Source of the DNA: CAYXZP01 sp964469485
Lineage (GTDB): Bacteria; Desulfobacterota; Binatia; UBA1149; CAYXZP01
Direction of reading: 5' to 3'
DNA length: 46,659 bases
Assembly (NCBI GenBank): GCA_964469485.1
Contig: CAYXZP010000009.1
Coordinates: forward strand, 1-46,659
Shown: piece after piece, positions 24,306 to 32,314 of the stretch
How positions within the stretch are numbered: the stretch's first letter is position 1
Layout of the letters: each line of letters starts with the position of its first letter
Translations under genes and position numbers: made by a program
Notes under the pieces: generated by a model
The model's database searches: none
What the model saw: the letters and a program-made list of their open reading frames with translations, nothing else
Told to the model about the DNA's origin: nothing

Positions 24306-25274
24306 ATGGCGCCATTTCCTGAACAACGTATGCGCCGCTTGCGGCGTAACGAGACCATGAGGCGGATGCTGCGGGAGACCAGTGTCTCGCCCGACGATCT
24401 GATACTGCCGCTGTTCGTGTGTCCGGGCAGCTCGACCGCCAATGAAGTGGCGGCCATGCCCGGTGTCTGTCAGCTCTCGGCCGATCTGGCCACCGACAAG
24501 GCCGTCCAAGCACGTGACGCGGGCATTCCCGCCGTCCTCCTGTTCGGGATCCCGGACAGCAAGGACCCGCTGGGAAGCGAGGCCGAACGTGACGACGGCG
24601 TCGTTCAGCGGGCCGTGGCCTTGATAAAGAAGGCGGCCCCGGACCTGTTGGTCATCACCGACGTCTGTCTTTGTGAATATACCGACCACGGGCACTGCGG
24701 GGTGCTCGATGGCAAGGAGGTCGACAACGACGCCACCTTGGAACGCCTGGCGGTCGGGGCGCTTTCGCATGCGCGCGCGGGTGCCGACATCGTGGCGCCC
24801 TCCGACATGATGGACGGCCGCGTGGGTGTCATACGGCAGGCGCTCGACGAGGATGGTTTCACCGAGGTGGCGATCATGTCCTATGCGGCCAAGTTCTGTT
24901 CGGCCTTCTACGGGCCGTTCCGGGAGGCAGCCGAGTCGGCCCCGGCCTTCGGTGACCGCCGTGGCTACCAGATGGACCCCGCCAACGCCGAAGAGGCACT
25001 GCGCGAGGTTGCCCTCGACCTCGACGAGGGCGCCGATATCGTCATGGTAAAACCGGCGATGCCGTACCTCGATGTGATCCGTCGCGTAAAGGACAGTTTT
25101 GCCTGTCCGCTGGCCGCCTATCAGGTAAGCGGCGAGTATTCGATGATCAAGGCCGCGGCCATCAACGGCTGGGTGGACCAGGGCAGGGCCGTGGCGGAGA
25201 GCCTGGTGGCCATCAAACGCGCCGGCGCCGACATGATCATCACCTACTTTGCTCTCGACGTAGCCGGAGCGTGA
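24306..25274 (+). CDS. hemB: Delta-aminolevulinic acid dehydratase (porphobilinogen synthase)
   Basis: HemB joins two 5-aminolevulinates into porphobilinogen. The N-terminal RMRRLRRNETMRRMLRE arm is followed by the active site. A cysteine-rich metal site (DVCLCEYTDHGHCG) indicates a zinc-type enzyme. Both active-site lysines are visible (SYAAKFCSAFYGPFR and VMVKPAMPYLD). The length is 322 residues. The stop overlaps the M48 peptidase start by four bases, so hemB is followed by non-heme genes in the same transcript. Confidence 0.95.
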   Translation: MAPFPEQRMRRLRRNETMRRMLRETSVSPDDLILPLFVCPGSSTANEVAAMPGVCQLSADLATDKAVQARDAGIPAVLLFGIPDSKDPLGSEAERDDGVVQRAVALIKKAAPDLLVITDVCLCEYTDHGHCGVLDGKEVDNDATLERLAVGALSHARAGADIVAPSDMMDGRVGVIRQALDEDGFTEVAIMSYAAKFCSAFYGPFREAAESAPAFGDRRGYQMDPANAEEALREVALDLDEGADIVMVKPAMPYLDVIRRVKDSFACPLAAYQVSGEYSMIKAAAINGWVDQGRAVAESLVAIKRAGADMIITYFALDVAGA

Positions 25275-26671
25275 ATCCGGGTCCGTACAGGCGCCGCCTG
25301 CTGCCTGCGGCGGTGGTGCTTGTGCTCGCGCTTCCCTGTTACGCGGCGGCCTCGATAACCGCCGAGCGCGAACTCGGCGAACGGTTCATCCGGGAAGCCC
25401 GTGCCAAGCTGCCGCTCGTTGACGCGCACGAGCTTCAACGCCTGGTCGCCGACATAGGCAACGAGATCGTTGCCACGCTCGGGCCCCAGCCTTTTGATTA
25501 CGAGTTCGAGATCGTCGCCGACCGGGCTCTCAACGCCTTTGCCGCCCCCGGCGGAAAGGTGTTTGTGCATGCCGGGCTGATAGCGCGGGTCTCCAACGAG
25601 GATGAGCTGGCGGGTGTGCTCGGCCACGAGGTCGCCCATAGTCACGCACACCACATGGTAAGACAGCAGCAAAAGAGCGCCGCGGCCGGCTACGCATCAC
25701 TGTTGGGCGTGTTGCTCAGCGCCGTTCATCCCGCCTTCGGGCAGGTGGCCCTGGCCGCCGGTGCCGGCGTCAGGCTCAAATATCAGCGTGACTTCGAACG
25801 CGAAGCCGACTTTCTTGGTGTCGGTCATGCTGCCAAGGCCGGCTACGATCCCACGGCGATGCTGCGTTTCCTGCGGGTTCTCCACGGCGAGCAGCAGCTC
25901 AACCCCACCTACATGCCGCCATACCTTTTCTCTCATCCGCTCAGCGCCGAGCGCATGGCCTATCTCGAGGCTTCCTTGCGAAAGAGCGAGTGGCAGGGCG
26001 AGCCGGGGCCGGCCAGTTGGCGGCTCGAGCGCGCGCGCGCGATCGCCAGGGCGCTGACGGAAACCCGCCCGGAGGCGGTGCCCGATTATGAGCGGCGATT
26101 GGCCAAGGCCGGCGGAGAAGACCGGGCCAAAGCGGCCGAACTGCTCGGCTTGTTGCTGGTGGCCGGGGGAGAGCATGCCAGCGGCATCGAGCATCTCGAG
26201 TTGGCCGAGTCCGCGGGCCGTACCGTGCACGCGGAGTTGGGACGGGCCTATCGGCTCGAAGGCCGCTTCACCGAGGCGCGCACACGCCTCGAAGCCGCAT
26301 TGGCCGCAAGCCCCGGGGACTGGAGCGTGGCGGCCGATCTCGGCGTCGTCGAGTTCCAGCAGGGGCATTACGGTGACGCCATCGCGCAACTGGAGCGTTC
26401 GCTTGAACTACGCGGAGGCAGGCCGGAGGTTCTTCGATGGCTGGGCCGCGCCCTGGAGAAGGCGGGCCGTCGCCACGAGGGCTTTTGCCGTCTGGCCATG
26501 GCCGCTGATCGCGAGGGCAGGAACGTGCAGGCTCTCGATTACTACCGGCGCGGGGTCGACGGGCTTGCCGACGATCACCCGTTGGCCGTTGCGGCGCGCG
26601 AACGCATAAAAGTGCTCGAGGAACGGATCCCGCCGATCTCCAGACGCCCCCCTCGTGTGCGATGGCACTAA
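25271..26671 (+). CDS. M48-family periplasmic zinc metallopeptidase with TPR-like C-terminus (BepA-like)
   Basis: A signal peptide (about residues 8-26) leads to an M48 peptidase domain. The zinc motif HExxH is in GHEVAHSHAHH near residue 119, and the third zinc ligand lies in READFLGV near residue 178. After residue about 260 the protein is helical with TPR-like repeats (for example RTVHAELGRAYRLEGRFTEA). This layout matches BepA, which degrades stalled outer-membrane proteins at the BAM complex, and a BamD-like gene lies later in the window. The length is 466 residues. It starts with GTG overlapping the hemB stop and ends overlapping hisC by ten bases. Confidence 0.9.
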   Translation: MNPGPYRRRLLPAAVVLVLALPCYAAASITAERELGERFIREARAKLPLVDAHELQRLVADIGNEIVATLGPQPFDYEFEIVADRALNAFAAPGGKVFVHAGLIARVSNEDELAGVLGHEVAHSHAHHMVRQQQKSAAAGYASLLGVLLSAVHPAFGQVALAAGAGVRLKYQRDFEREADFLGVGHAAKAGYDPTAMLRFLRVLHGEQQLNPTYMPPYLFSHPLSAERMAYLEASLRKSEWQGEPGPASWRLERARAIARALTETRPEAVPDYERRLAKAGGEDRAKAAELLGLLLVAGGEHASGIEHLELAESAGRTVHAELGRAYRLEGRFTEARTRLEAALAASPGDWSVAADLGVVEFQQGHYGDAIAQLERSLELRGGRPEVLRWLGRALEKAGRRHEGFCRLAMAADREGRNVQALDYYRRGVDGLADDHPLAVAARERIKVLEERIPPISRRPPRVRWH

Positions 26672-27735
26672 AGCGTGGCCTCATCCTCGAGCGTATCGCG
26701 GCCATGGCCGGCTATGAGCCGGGCGAACAGCCGCGCGGCGGCTCCTTTGTCAAGCTCAACACCAACGAGAATCCCTATCCCCCCTCGCCACGGGCGATCG
26801 AGGCGGCAGGGCGGGCGATAGAGGCCGACCTCAACCTCTATCCCGATCCGAGCGCGCAAGGTCTGCGCGGGGCCGCGTGCGCCCGTTACGGCCTGTCGGC
26901 CGAAGCGGTAATAGTCGGCAACGGCTCCGACGAGATCCTGGCCATGGCGTTGCGCGCCTGTGCCGGTCCCGGCGGCCGCGTGGTCTACAGCACACCGTCC
27001 TATTCGCTCTACGCCACGCTTGCCGGAATCGCCGGTGCCGAGGCCACGGAGCTGGCGTGGCCCGGGCAGGTCTCGGACGAAGACGAAGGCCCGGGCATTC
27101 CGTCCGGCCTAGCCGAGGCGGCCCGGAATGCCGACCTTACCTTCGTATGTTCGCCCAACTCACCGAGCGGCAGAGCCGTGACCGTCGATGCGATCGCCGG
27201 TCTGGCGCGTGCCACAACGGGGCTTGTCGTCGCCGACGAGGCCTATATCGACTTTGGCGGGCGTAGCGCCCTCGACATTCTCGCCGACCACGACAACCTC
27301 TTGGTGACCCGCAGCCTTTCCAAGTCGTTTTCCTTGGCGGGTCTGCGTTTGGGGCTGGGCTTTGGCTCGCCAGCGCTCGTCGAGGCGCTGGGCAAGACCA
27401 AGGACTCCTACAACGTTTCGCGCGTGGCGGCTGCCGCCGGCCAGGCCGCGCTCGAGGACTATGACTGGATGGTCTCCAATACCGGCAAGGTGGTCGCCAC
27501 GCGGCAACGAGTGACGGCGGAGTTGAGGGCCCGCGGGCACCGCGTGCCGGCAAGCGCGGCTAATTTCTTCTGGCTGGATTGCGGTGACGGCGGGGGCCGT
27601 CCGGTCTTCGAGCGTCTGAGATCGCGCGGTCTGCTGGTGCGCTATTTCGATAGTGAGCAGCTCTCGGGCGGAGTCCGTGTCAGCGTCGGGACCGACGAAG
27701 AGATGGACCTTTTCCTTGCGGCCTTCGAACCCTAG
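26662..27735 (+). CDS. hisC: Histidinol-phosphate aminotransferase
   Basis: A PLP-dependent class I/II aminotransferase. Family features include KLNTNENPYPPSP near the N-terminus, GNGSDEIL, FVCSPNSPSG, VADEAYIDFG and the PLP lysine in RSLSKSFSLAGLRLG (about Lys221). These fit HisC, which converts imidazole acetol phosphate to histidinol phosphate; related enzymes act on aromatic amino acids or in cobalamin synthesis (CobD). The length of 357 residues and the NENPYPP motif favour HisC. No other his genes are nearby. The ATG at 26662 lies inside the end of the M48 gene. Confidence 0.87.
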   Translation: MALKRGLILERIAAMAGYEPGEQPRGGSFVKLNTNENPYPPSPRAIEAAGRAIEADLNLYPDPSAQGLRGAACARYGLSAEAVIVGNGSDEILAMALRACAGPGGRVVYSTPSYSLYATLAGIAGAEATELAWPGQVSDEDEGPGIPSGLAEAARNADLTFVCSPNSPSGRAVTVDAIAGLARATTGLVVADEAYIDFGGRSALDILADHDNLLVTRSLSKSFSLAGLRLGLGFGSPALVEALGKTKDSYNVSRVAAAAGQAALEDYDWMVSNTGKVVATRQRVTAELRARGHRVPASAANFFWLDCGDGGGRPVFERLRSRGLLVRYFDSEQLSGGVRVSVGTDEEMDLFLAAFEP

Positions 27736-27742
27736 ACCGGGA

Positions 27743-29104
27743 CTATTCGGTCTCGAGAAAATCTCCGGCCAGGCGGTTCATCCGTGAGTAGAGATACTCG
27801 GGCACGCTCATGACCATCTGGCCGTCGCCCCGTTTGACGAAGTAGCGGGTGCGGTCCGCCTCGTCGACCTTGCCCGCCACGGCACGCCCGCAACTGCCGC
27901 CGTCGCCCGCGTAAAGTTCGACCTCCACCTCCGGGGGGGACAGCCCGTAGAGTTCGGGGTCGGTCTCGGACACGATCTCGGCGCCCGCCATATCAGCCAA
28001 ACCGTTACGCGCGCGTTCGATGAGCGCTTGGCGGAGCTTGCCGGCGGTCTCGGGTGCGAGGTTCCAGTTGCCGTCGCCGCTGCGTGTGACGGAGAATCCC
28101 TGTCCGTCGCTTCTCTCGAACGACATACGGACGACCTCGTCGGCTTCGCAGTCGAACAGGTGTTTGTCGCGCAACGTTGCCAGGTCTTTGTCGAGCCGTA
28201 CGAGCATTGCCGATTCCACCTCGGCCACCTGGCCGTCCGGGGATCTGACGGCATAGCTTGCCGGCGGTGTGCGTTCCGGGACCGTCTTGCCGAAGGCCAG
28301 CCGGGCCCGGCCCTGGCCGCCGACCTCGACGGCGATAGAGAAGCGGGGCTTGCCTGGCCCGAGCGCCGCGCGCGGCTTCTCGTCGTCGAGGAATGACGAT
28401 GCCTTAAGGCCGGCCAACGCGCGCAGCAGCGCCTCGATCTGTCCCGTGTCGGCTTCGTCCTTGACGGGTTCGGTGATACGCCAGCGGTTGCCACGGCGCT
28501 CGAGAGCGATCCTGCCCGTTTCCCTCGAGTCCAGTTCGAGTGCGATGACGTTGGCTGCTTCGAACACCAGAAGCCGTTTCTCGCGCAGGTCGAACGGGTC
28601 CTTCTTCACGCCGGTGTGGAAGATGAGCGGAGTCACGGCGACCTCCTCGCTACCGGCCAGACGGACGTAGGCGGAAAAACCGACCGGGGTGGTGCGCCCG
28701 ACGATGATCGTGGGGAGTTCGCTGCCATCGGCCAGGCCGAGCGTCACGTTGGCCTGCTCGCCTTGCTCGCCGAGCCCGTACACAGCGAGGGCCTGACGCT
28801 CGTCGGGCCCTATGCGCCGTTCGAGCTTGAGACCGACTATGGTCGTGAGCAATCGCTCGACGGCTTCAGCATCGGCCGTGGCTTCGACCGGCGCGGTCAT
28901 ACGCCAACCGGAGGCGTTGCGCCGCAACTCGATGGTGGGTTGTTCGGGATAGGCCAGGGTGAGGCTGCTTGTCTCCCCGGCCGTGATGTCGAGGAGACGG
29001 TCGGGGGCCTTGTCGGCTTCCATGCGTGGTCTCTCGACGAAGTAGACCCAAGCGCCGAGGACCGCGACCAGGGCGGCCAGTATAAAGGTCCGGCGAAAGC
29101 TCAC
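27743..29104 (-). CDS. DUF4340-family membrane-anchored protein
   Basis: An N-terminal membrane anchor (about residues 6-24, FILAALVAVLGAWVYFV) is followed by a long extracytoplasmic region made of repeated DUF4340-like units, each with a pattern like IELRRNASGWRMTAPV, then a domain of the LGLADGSELPTIIVGRTT type. The function of the family is unknown; it commonly follows the ABC-type genes seen upstream here. The start is GTG at 29104, just after the GldG-like stop. The length is 453 residues. It is the last gene of a four-gene operon (gldA-like, gldF-like, gldG-like, this gene). Confidence 0.85.
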   Translation of the reverse strand: MSFRRTFILAALVAVLGAWVYFVERPRMEADKAPDRLLDITAGETSSLTLAYPEQPTIELRRNASGWRMTAPVEATADAEAVERLLTTIVGLKLERRIGPDERQALAVYGLGEQGEQANVTLGLADGSELPTIIVGRTTPVGFSAYVRLAGSEEVAVTPLIFHTGVKKDPFDLREKRLLVFEAANVIALELDSRETGRIALERRGNRWRITEPVKDEADTGQIEALLRALAGLKASSFLDDEKPRAALGPGKPRFSIAVEVGGQGRARLAFGKTVPERTPPASYAVRSPDGQVAEVESAMLVRLDKDLATLRDKHLFDCEADEVVRMSFERSDGQGFSVTRSGDGNWNLAPETAGKLRQALIERARNGLADMAGAEIVSETDPELYGLSPPEVEVELYAGDGGSCGRAVAGKVDEADRTRYFVKRGDGQMVMSVPEYLYSRMNRLAGDFLETE

Positions 29105-29107
29105 TTC

Positions 29108-30682
29108 TCAGAGCGAGGAGCGCCGCCACCACACAGCAATGCCCGCCAACAGGATGAGTTCGGGTATGACCAGGACCGACAGGTAAAAGACCGTGCGGGC
29201 CTGGGCCTGGGTGAGGTAGGCACGCGAGGCGCGCACCGCGCGCGGGCCGATGGATATCCGCTGTTCTTCCCCGGCCAGCCATCCGACGGTGGCAAGCCCA
29301 AGGGCGTCGTTGAAGAGTTGGCGCCAGTATTTGTTGGTAGCGAAGGTCGAGTCACCGAAGACGACCATCTCGAACTCAGCGTCGCTCGTGGCCTCGCCGC
29401 CTTCGAGGTCCTTGACGTAGGCGCTCGCGGCCACCGCAATCGACACCGGGCCTTTCAGGTCGTCGTTGTCGAGGCTGGCCTCGCTCTTGGAGAACAGCCG
29501 TTCGCTATCGGTCTCCCCCCAGCTCGTTTTGGAAGTGAAGGCCAACGGGACGCGCACTATCGCCGCTTCGAATCCCTCGAGCACGCTGACCGAACGGGCA
29601 AGAGAGAAGATCGTTCTTTCCCGGAGCGAAGCGACGGCGGGGTGCTCGCCGTAGCTGGCCACCACCGGTTCGAGGCCGAGCGTGACGCCCTGGAACAGGC
29701 GCATCTGTTGGTCCACGATCACGTCGTTGCCCGCGACCACCCCCCAACGCAGCAGCATGTCGGATATTTCCGCGCCCTTGCCGGGCTCGAGCAGGAACAT
29801 CACACGCCCGCCTTCCCGCATATAGCGCTCGAGAGACTCGACCTCGTGGGGAAAGTAGGGTTTGTCCGAGGCCACGGCGACGACGGCCGCGGCATCGCCG
29901 GGCACGCTCTCGAGTTCGGGAAGGAAGAGCCCCTCGACCACATAGTTCTGGTTCTTGAGGTCCTTGGCGAAAAGGCCCAGCCCGGTGGCTGAATCGCTGT
30001 CGGTGATCGAGGGCTCGCCGTGGCCCTCGATGAAGTAAACCTTTTTCTGTTCGCTGGAGGAGACGCGGTTTATTCCGTTGGTCACGGACTCCTCGTCGGT
30101 CTTGGTGACCACCGTGCTGCGCTCTCCCATGGATATCTTGAGACTCGGCACGTGGCTGATGAGCGCCGCCTGCGCCAACTCCGGGTGGATCTGCGGGTCT
30201 ATGATGCGCGCCGTGATCAGATCGCTATGGTAGCGGTACGCGTCGAGGAGCTCCTCAAGCACCGGGTCACGGCCGGCTTCGAGAAAGGCCTCTATGCGGA
30301 CCTCTCCCTTTAGGGTTTCGACGATCTTGCGGGATTGTTCCGAGAGTGAGTTGATGCCGCCGGCACTGAGGTCGATGCGGTAGTGATAGCGCGTGCCCAT
30401 GAGGTTGACCATGACGATCACAGCCATGAAAAGCGCCGAATACACGGCCGCGTTCATGCCGTAGCGCGTCGAGCGCCGGCGCACGAAATCCCCGAACGAA
30501 GAGCCCCCACCGGAAAAATAAGCGACCAGGCAGGCGATCCCGCCAAGCAGATGGGCCAGCCCGTACCAGCCGACCCTGAACATGCTGTCGGCCGGGTTCC
30601 TCAGCCACCAGTGCGAGAGCAGGGCGAAAGCGACCAGGACCAGTCCGGCTATCCCTATTATCGGTGCGCGGCGCGGGTTCAC
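29108..30682 (-). CDS. GldG-like ABC-associated membrane protein
   Basis: Related to the GldG component of the gliding-associated ABC system, but found widely in non-gliding bacteria. The N-terminus has two to three hydrophobic segments (about residues 8-50 and 75-95). A large extracytoplasmic domain follows (YRIDLSAGGINSLSEQS near its start, then KVYFIEGHGEPSI and DAAAVVAVASDKPYFP), and a C-terminal membrane segment ends the protein. I prefer the GTG at 30682, because AGGTGG is five bases upstream and it overlaps the permease stop (GTGA); GTG at 30691 is an alternative. The product is about 524 residues. The substrate is not known. Confidence 0.85.
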   Translation of the reverse strand: MNPRRAPIIGIAGLVLVAFALLSHWWLRNPADSMFRVGWYGLAHLLGGIACLVAYFSGGGSSFGDFVRRRSTRYGMNAAVYSALFMAVIVMVNLMGTRYHYRIDLSAGGINSLSEQSRKIVETLKGEVRIEAFLEAGRDPVLEELLDAYRYHSDLITARIIDPQIHPELAQAALISHVPSLKISMGERSTVVTKTDEESVTNGINRVSSSEQKKVYFIEGHGEPSITDSDSATGLGLFAKDLKNQNYVVEGLFLPELESVPGDAAAVVAVASDKPYFPHEVESLERYMREGGRVMFLLEPGKGAEISDMLLRWGVVAGNDVIVDQQMRLFQGVTLGLEPVVASYGEHPAVASLRERTIFSLARSVSVLEGFEAAIVRVPLAFTSKTSWGETDSERLFSKSEASLDNDDLKGPVSIAVAASAYVKDLEGGEATSDAEFEMVVFGDSTFATNKYWRQLFNDALGLATVGWLAGEEQRISIGPRAVRASRAYLTQAQARTVFYLSVLVIPELILLAGIAVWWRRSSL

Positions 30683-31444
30683 GACTTCCACCTCGCCGAT
30701 TCCACCGCACGGTGGGTAAGGAACAAGAAGGCTGTGGTCAGGCTGATGAAATACACGATGTCCTTCGTGTCGATCACCCCGCGGGCCATCACGCGGAAGT
30801 GCTCGGTGACCGACAGGTAGAGAAGGACGCCCTTGAGGGTCTCGCCGGCGCCGTCGGCCGGCCAGTTGATGACGAAGAGAATCAGCGAGATCACCAGCGC
30901 GCTGACGGCGGCGATGATCTGGTTCGAGGTCATGGCCGAGGTGAAGTTGCCGACGGCCACGAACGCGACGGCCATGCCGAAAAGACCGATGTAGCCGCTG
31001 AGGATCAGGCCCGCCTCCGGGTTTCCGAACATGAGCAGGATGAGCGGGAAGACGGCCGTGAGGCCTATCATGAGGACCAGTATGGCTAGCCCGGCCAGGA
31101 ACTTGCCGATCACCATCTCGGATATCTTGAGCGGCGAGGTAAGGAGCAGTTCAAAAGTGCCCGAGCTGCGTTCCTCGGCGAAGCTTCTCATCGTGAGCAT
31201 CGGTATGACGATAAGCAGCACCACAGAGAGGTTCTGCAACAAGGGCGACATGACCGCGTCGTTGAGGTTGACCCAGGTCGTGTCGTAGCCCGGGAGGCCC
31301 GAATAGACGGCTACGATACGGTTGAACTGCGAGAGAAGGTTGAAGAAGAACCAACCGGCCAGCAGCTCGAAACCGGTGAGCACGACGTAGGCGATCGGCG
31401 AGGTGAACATCGAACGGATGTCACGCCAGGCGATCGTGATGACG

Positions 31445-31452
<8 letters not shown>
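30679..31452 (-). CDS. ABC transporter permease (GldF/ABC-2 family)
   Basis: A six-segment ABC-2 type permease of 257 residues, starting at the ATG at 31452, which overlaps the ATPase stop by eight bases. It begins RNVITIAWRDIRSMFTSPIAYVV, typical of this family. The coupling region (TMRSFAEERSSGTFELLLTSPLK) is conserved. It should form the membrane channel driven by the ATPase encoded just upstream and work with the GldG-like subunit. Confidence 0.9.
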
Positions 31453-32191
<739 letters not shown>

Positions 32192-32204
32192 GTGCGCTAA
32201 AGTG

Positions 32205-32220
32205 ACCGGCGCGCGCCGGT
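32205..32220. repeat. 16-bp perfect palindrome in the gldA-like leader
   Basis: ACCGGCGCGCGCCGGT reads identically on both strands. It lies between the predicted transcription start (near 32224) and the gldA-like ATG (32191). It could be an operator placed just downstream of the start site, or fold as a 6-bp RNA hairpin. Confidence 0.7.
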
Positions 32221-32230
32221 ATAGCGCGCA

Positions 32231-32259
32231 TATGTAGGCATGACCGGAACAGCTGTCAA
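32231..32259 (-). promoter_or_regulatory. Sigma70-type promoter of the gldA-like operon
   Basis: On the minus strand a perfect TTGACA -35 box (32259-32254) is followed after 17 bases by TACATA (32236-32231). The -10 box is weak (three of six), which would suit a regulated promoter. Transcription would begin near 32224. Confidence 0.6.
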
Positions 32260-32314
32260 AACGCGATAGCGCGGGCTGCTTGCATTTCGGGGGGCCTTCT
32301 ACGAGCCTCGCACG

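Noticed and set aside
28616..29992. 458-codon plus-strand frame opposite the DUF4340 and GldG-like genes
   Set aside because: It spans the boundary of two real minus-strand genes that have membrane segments and family motifs; its own product has no recognisable domain.
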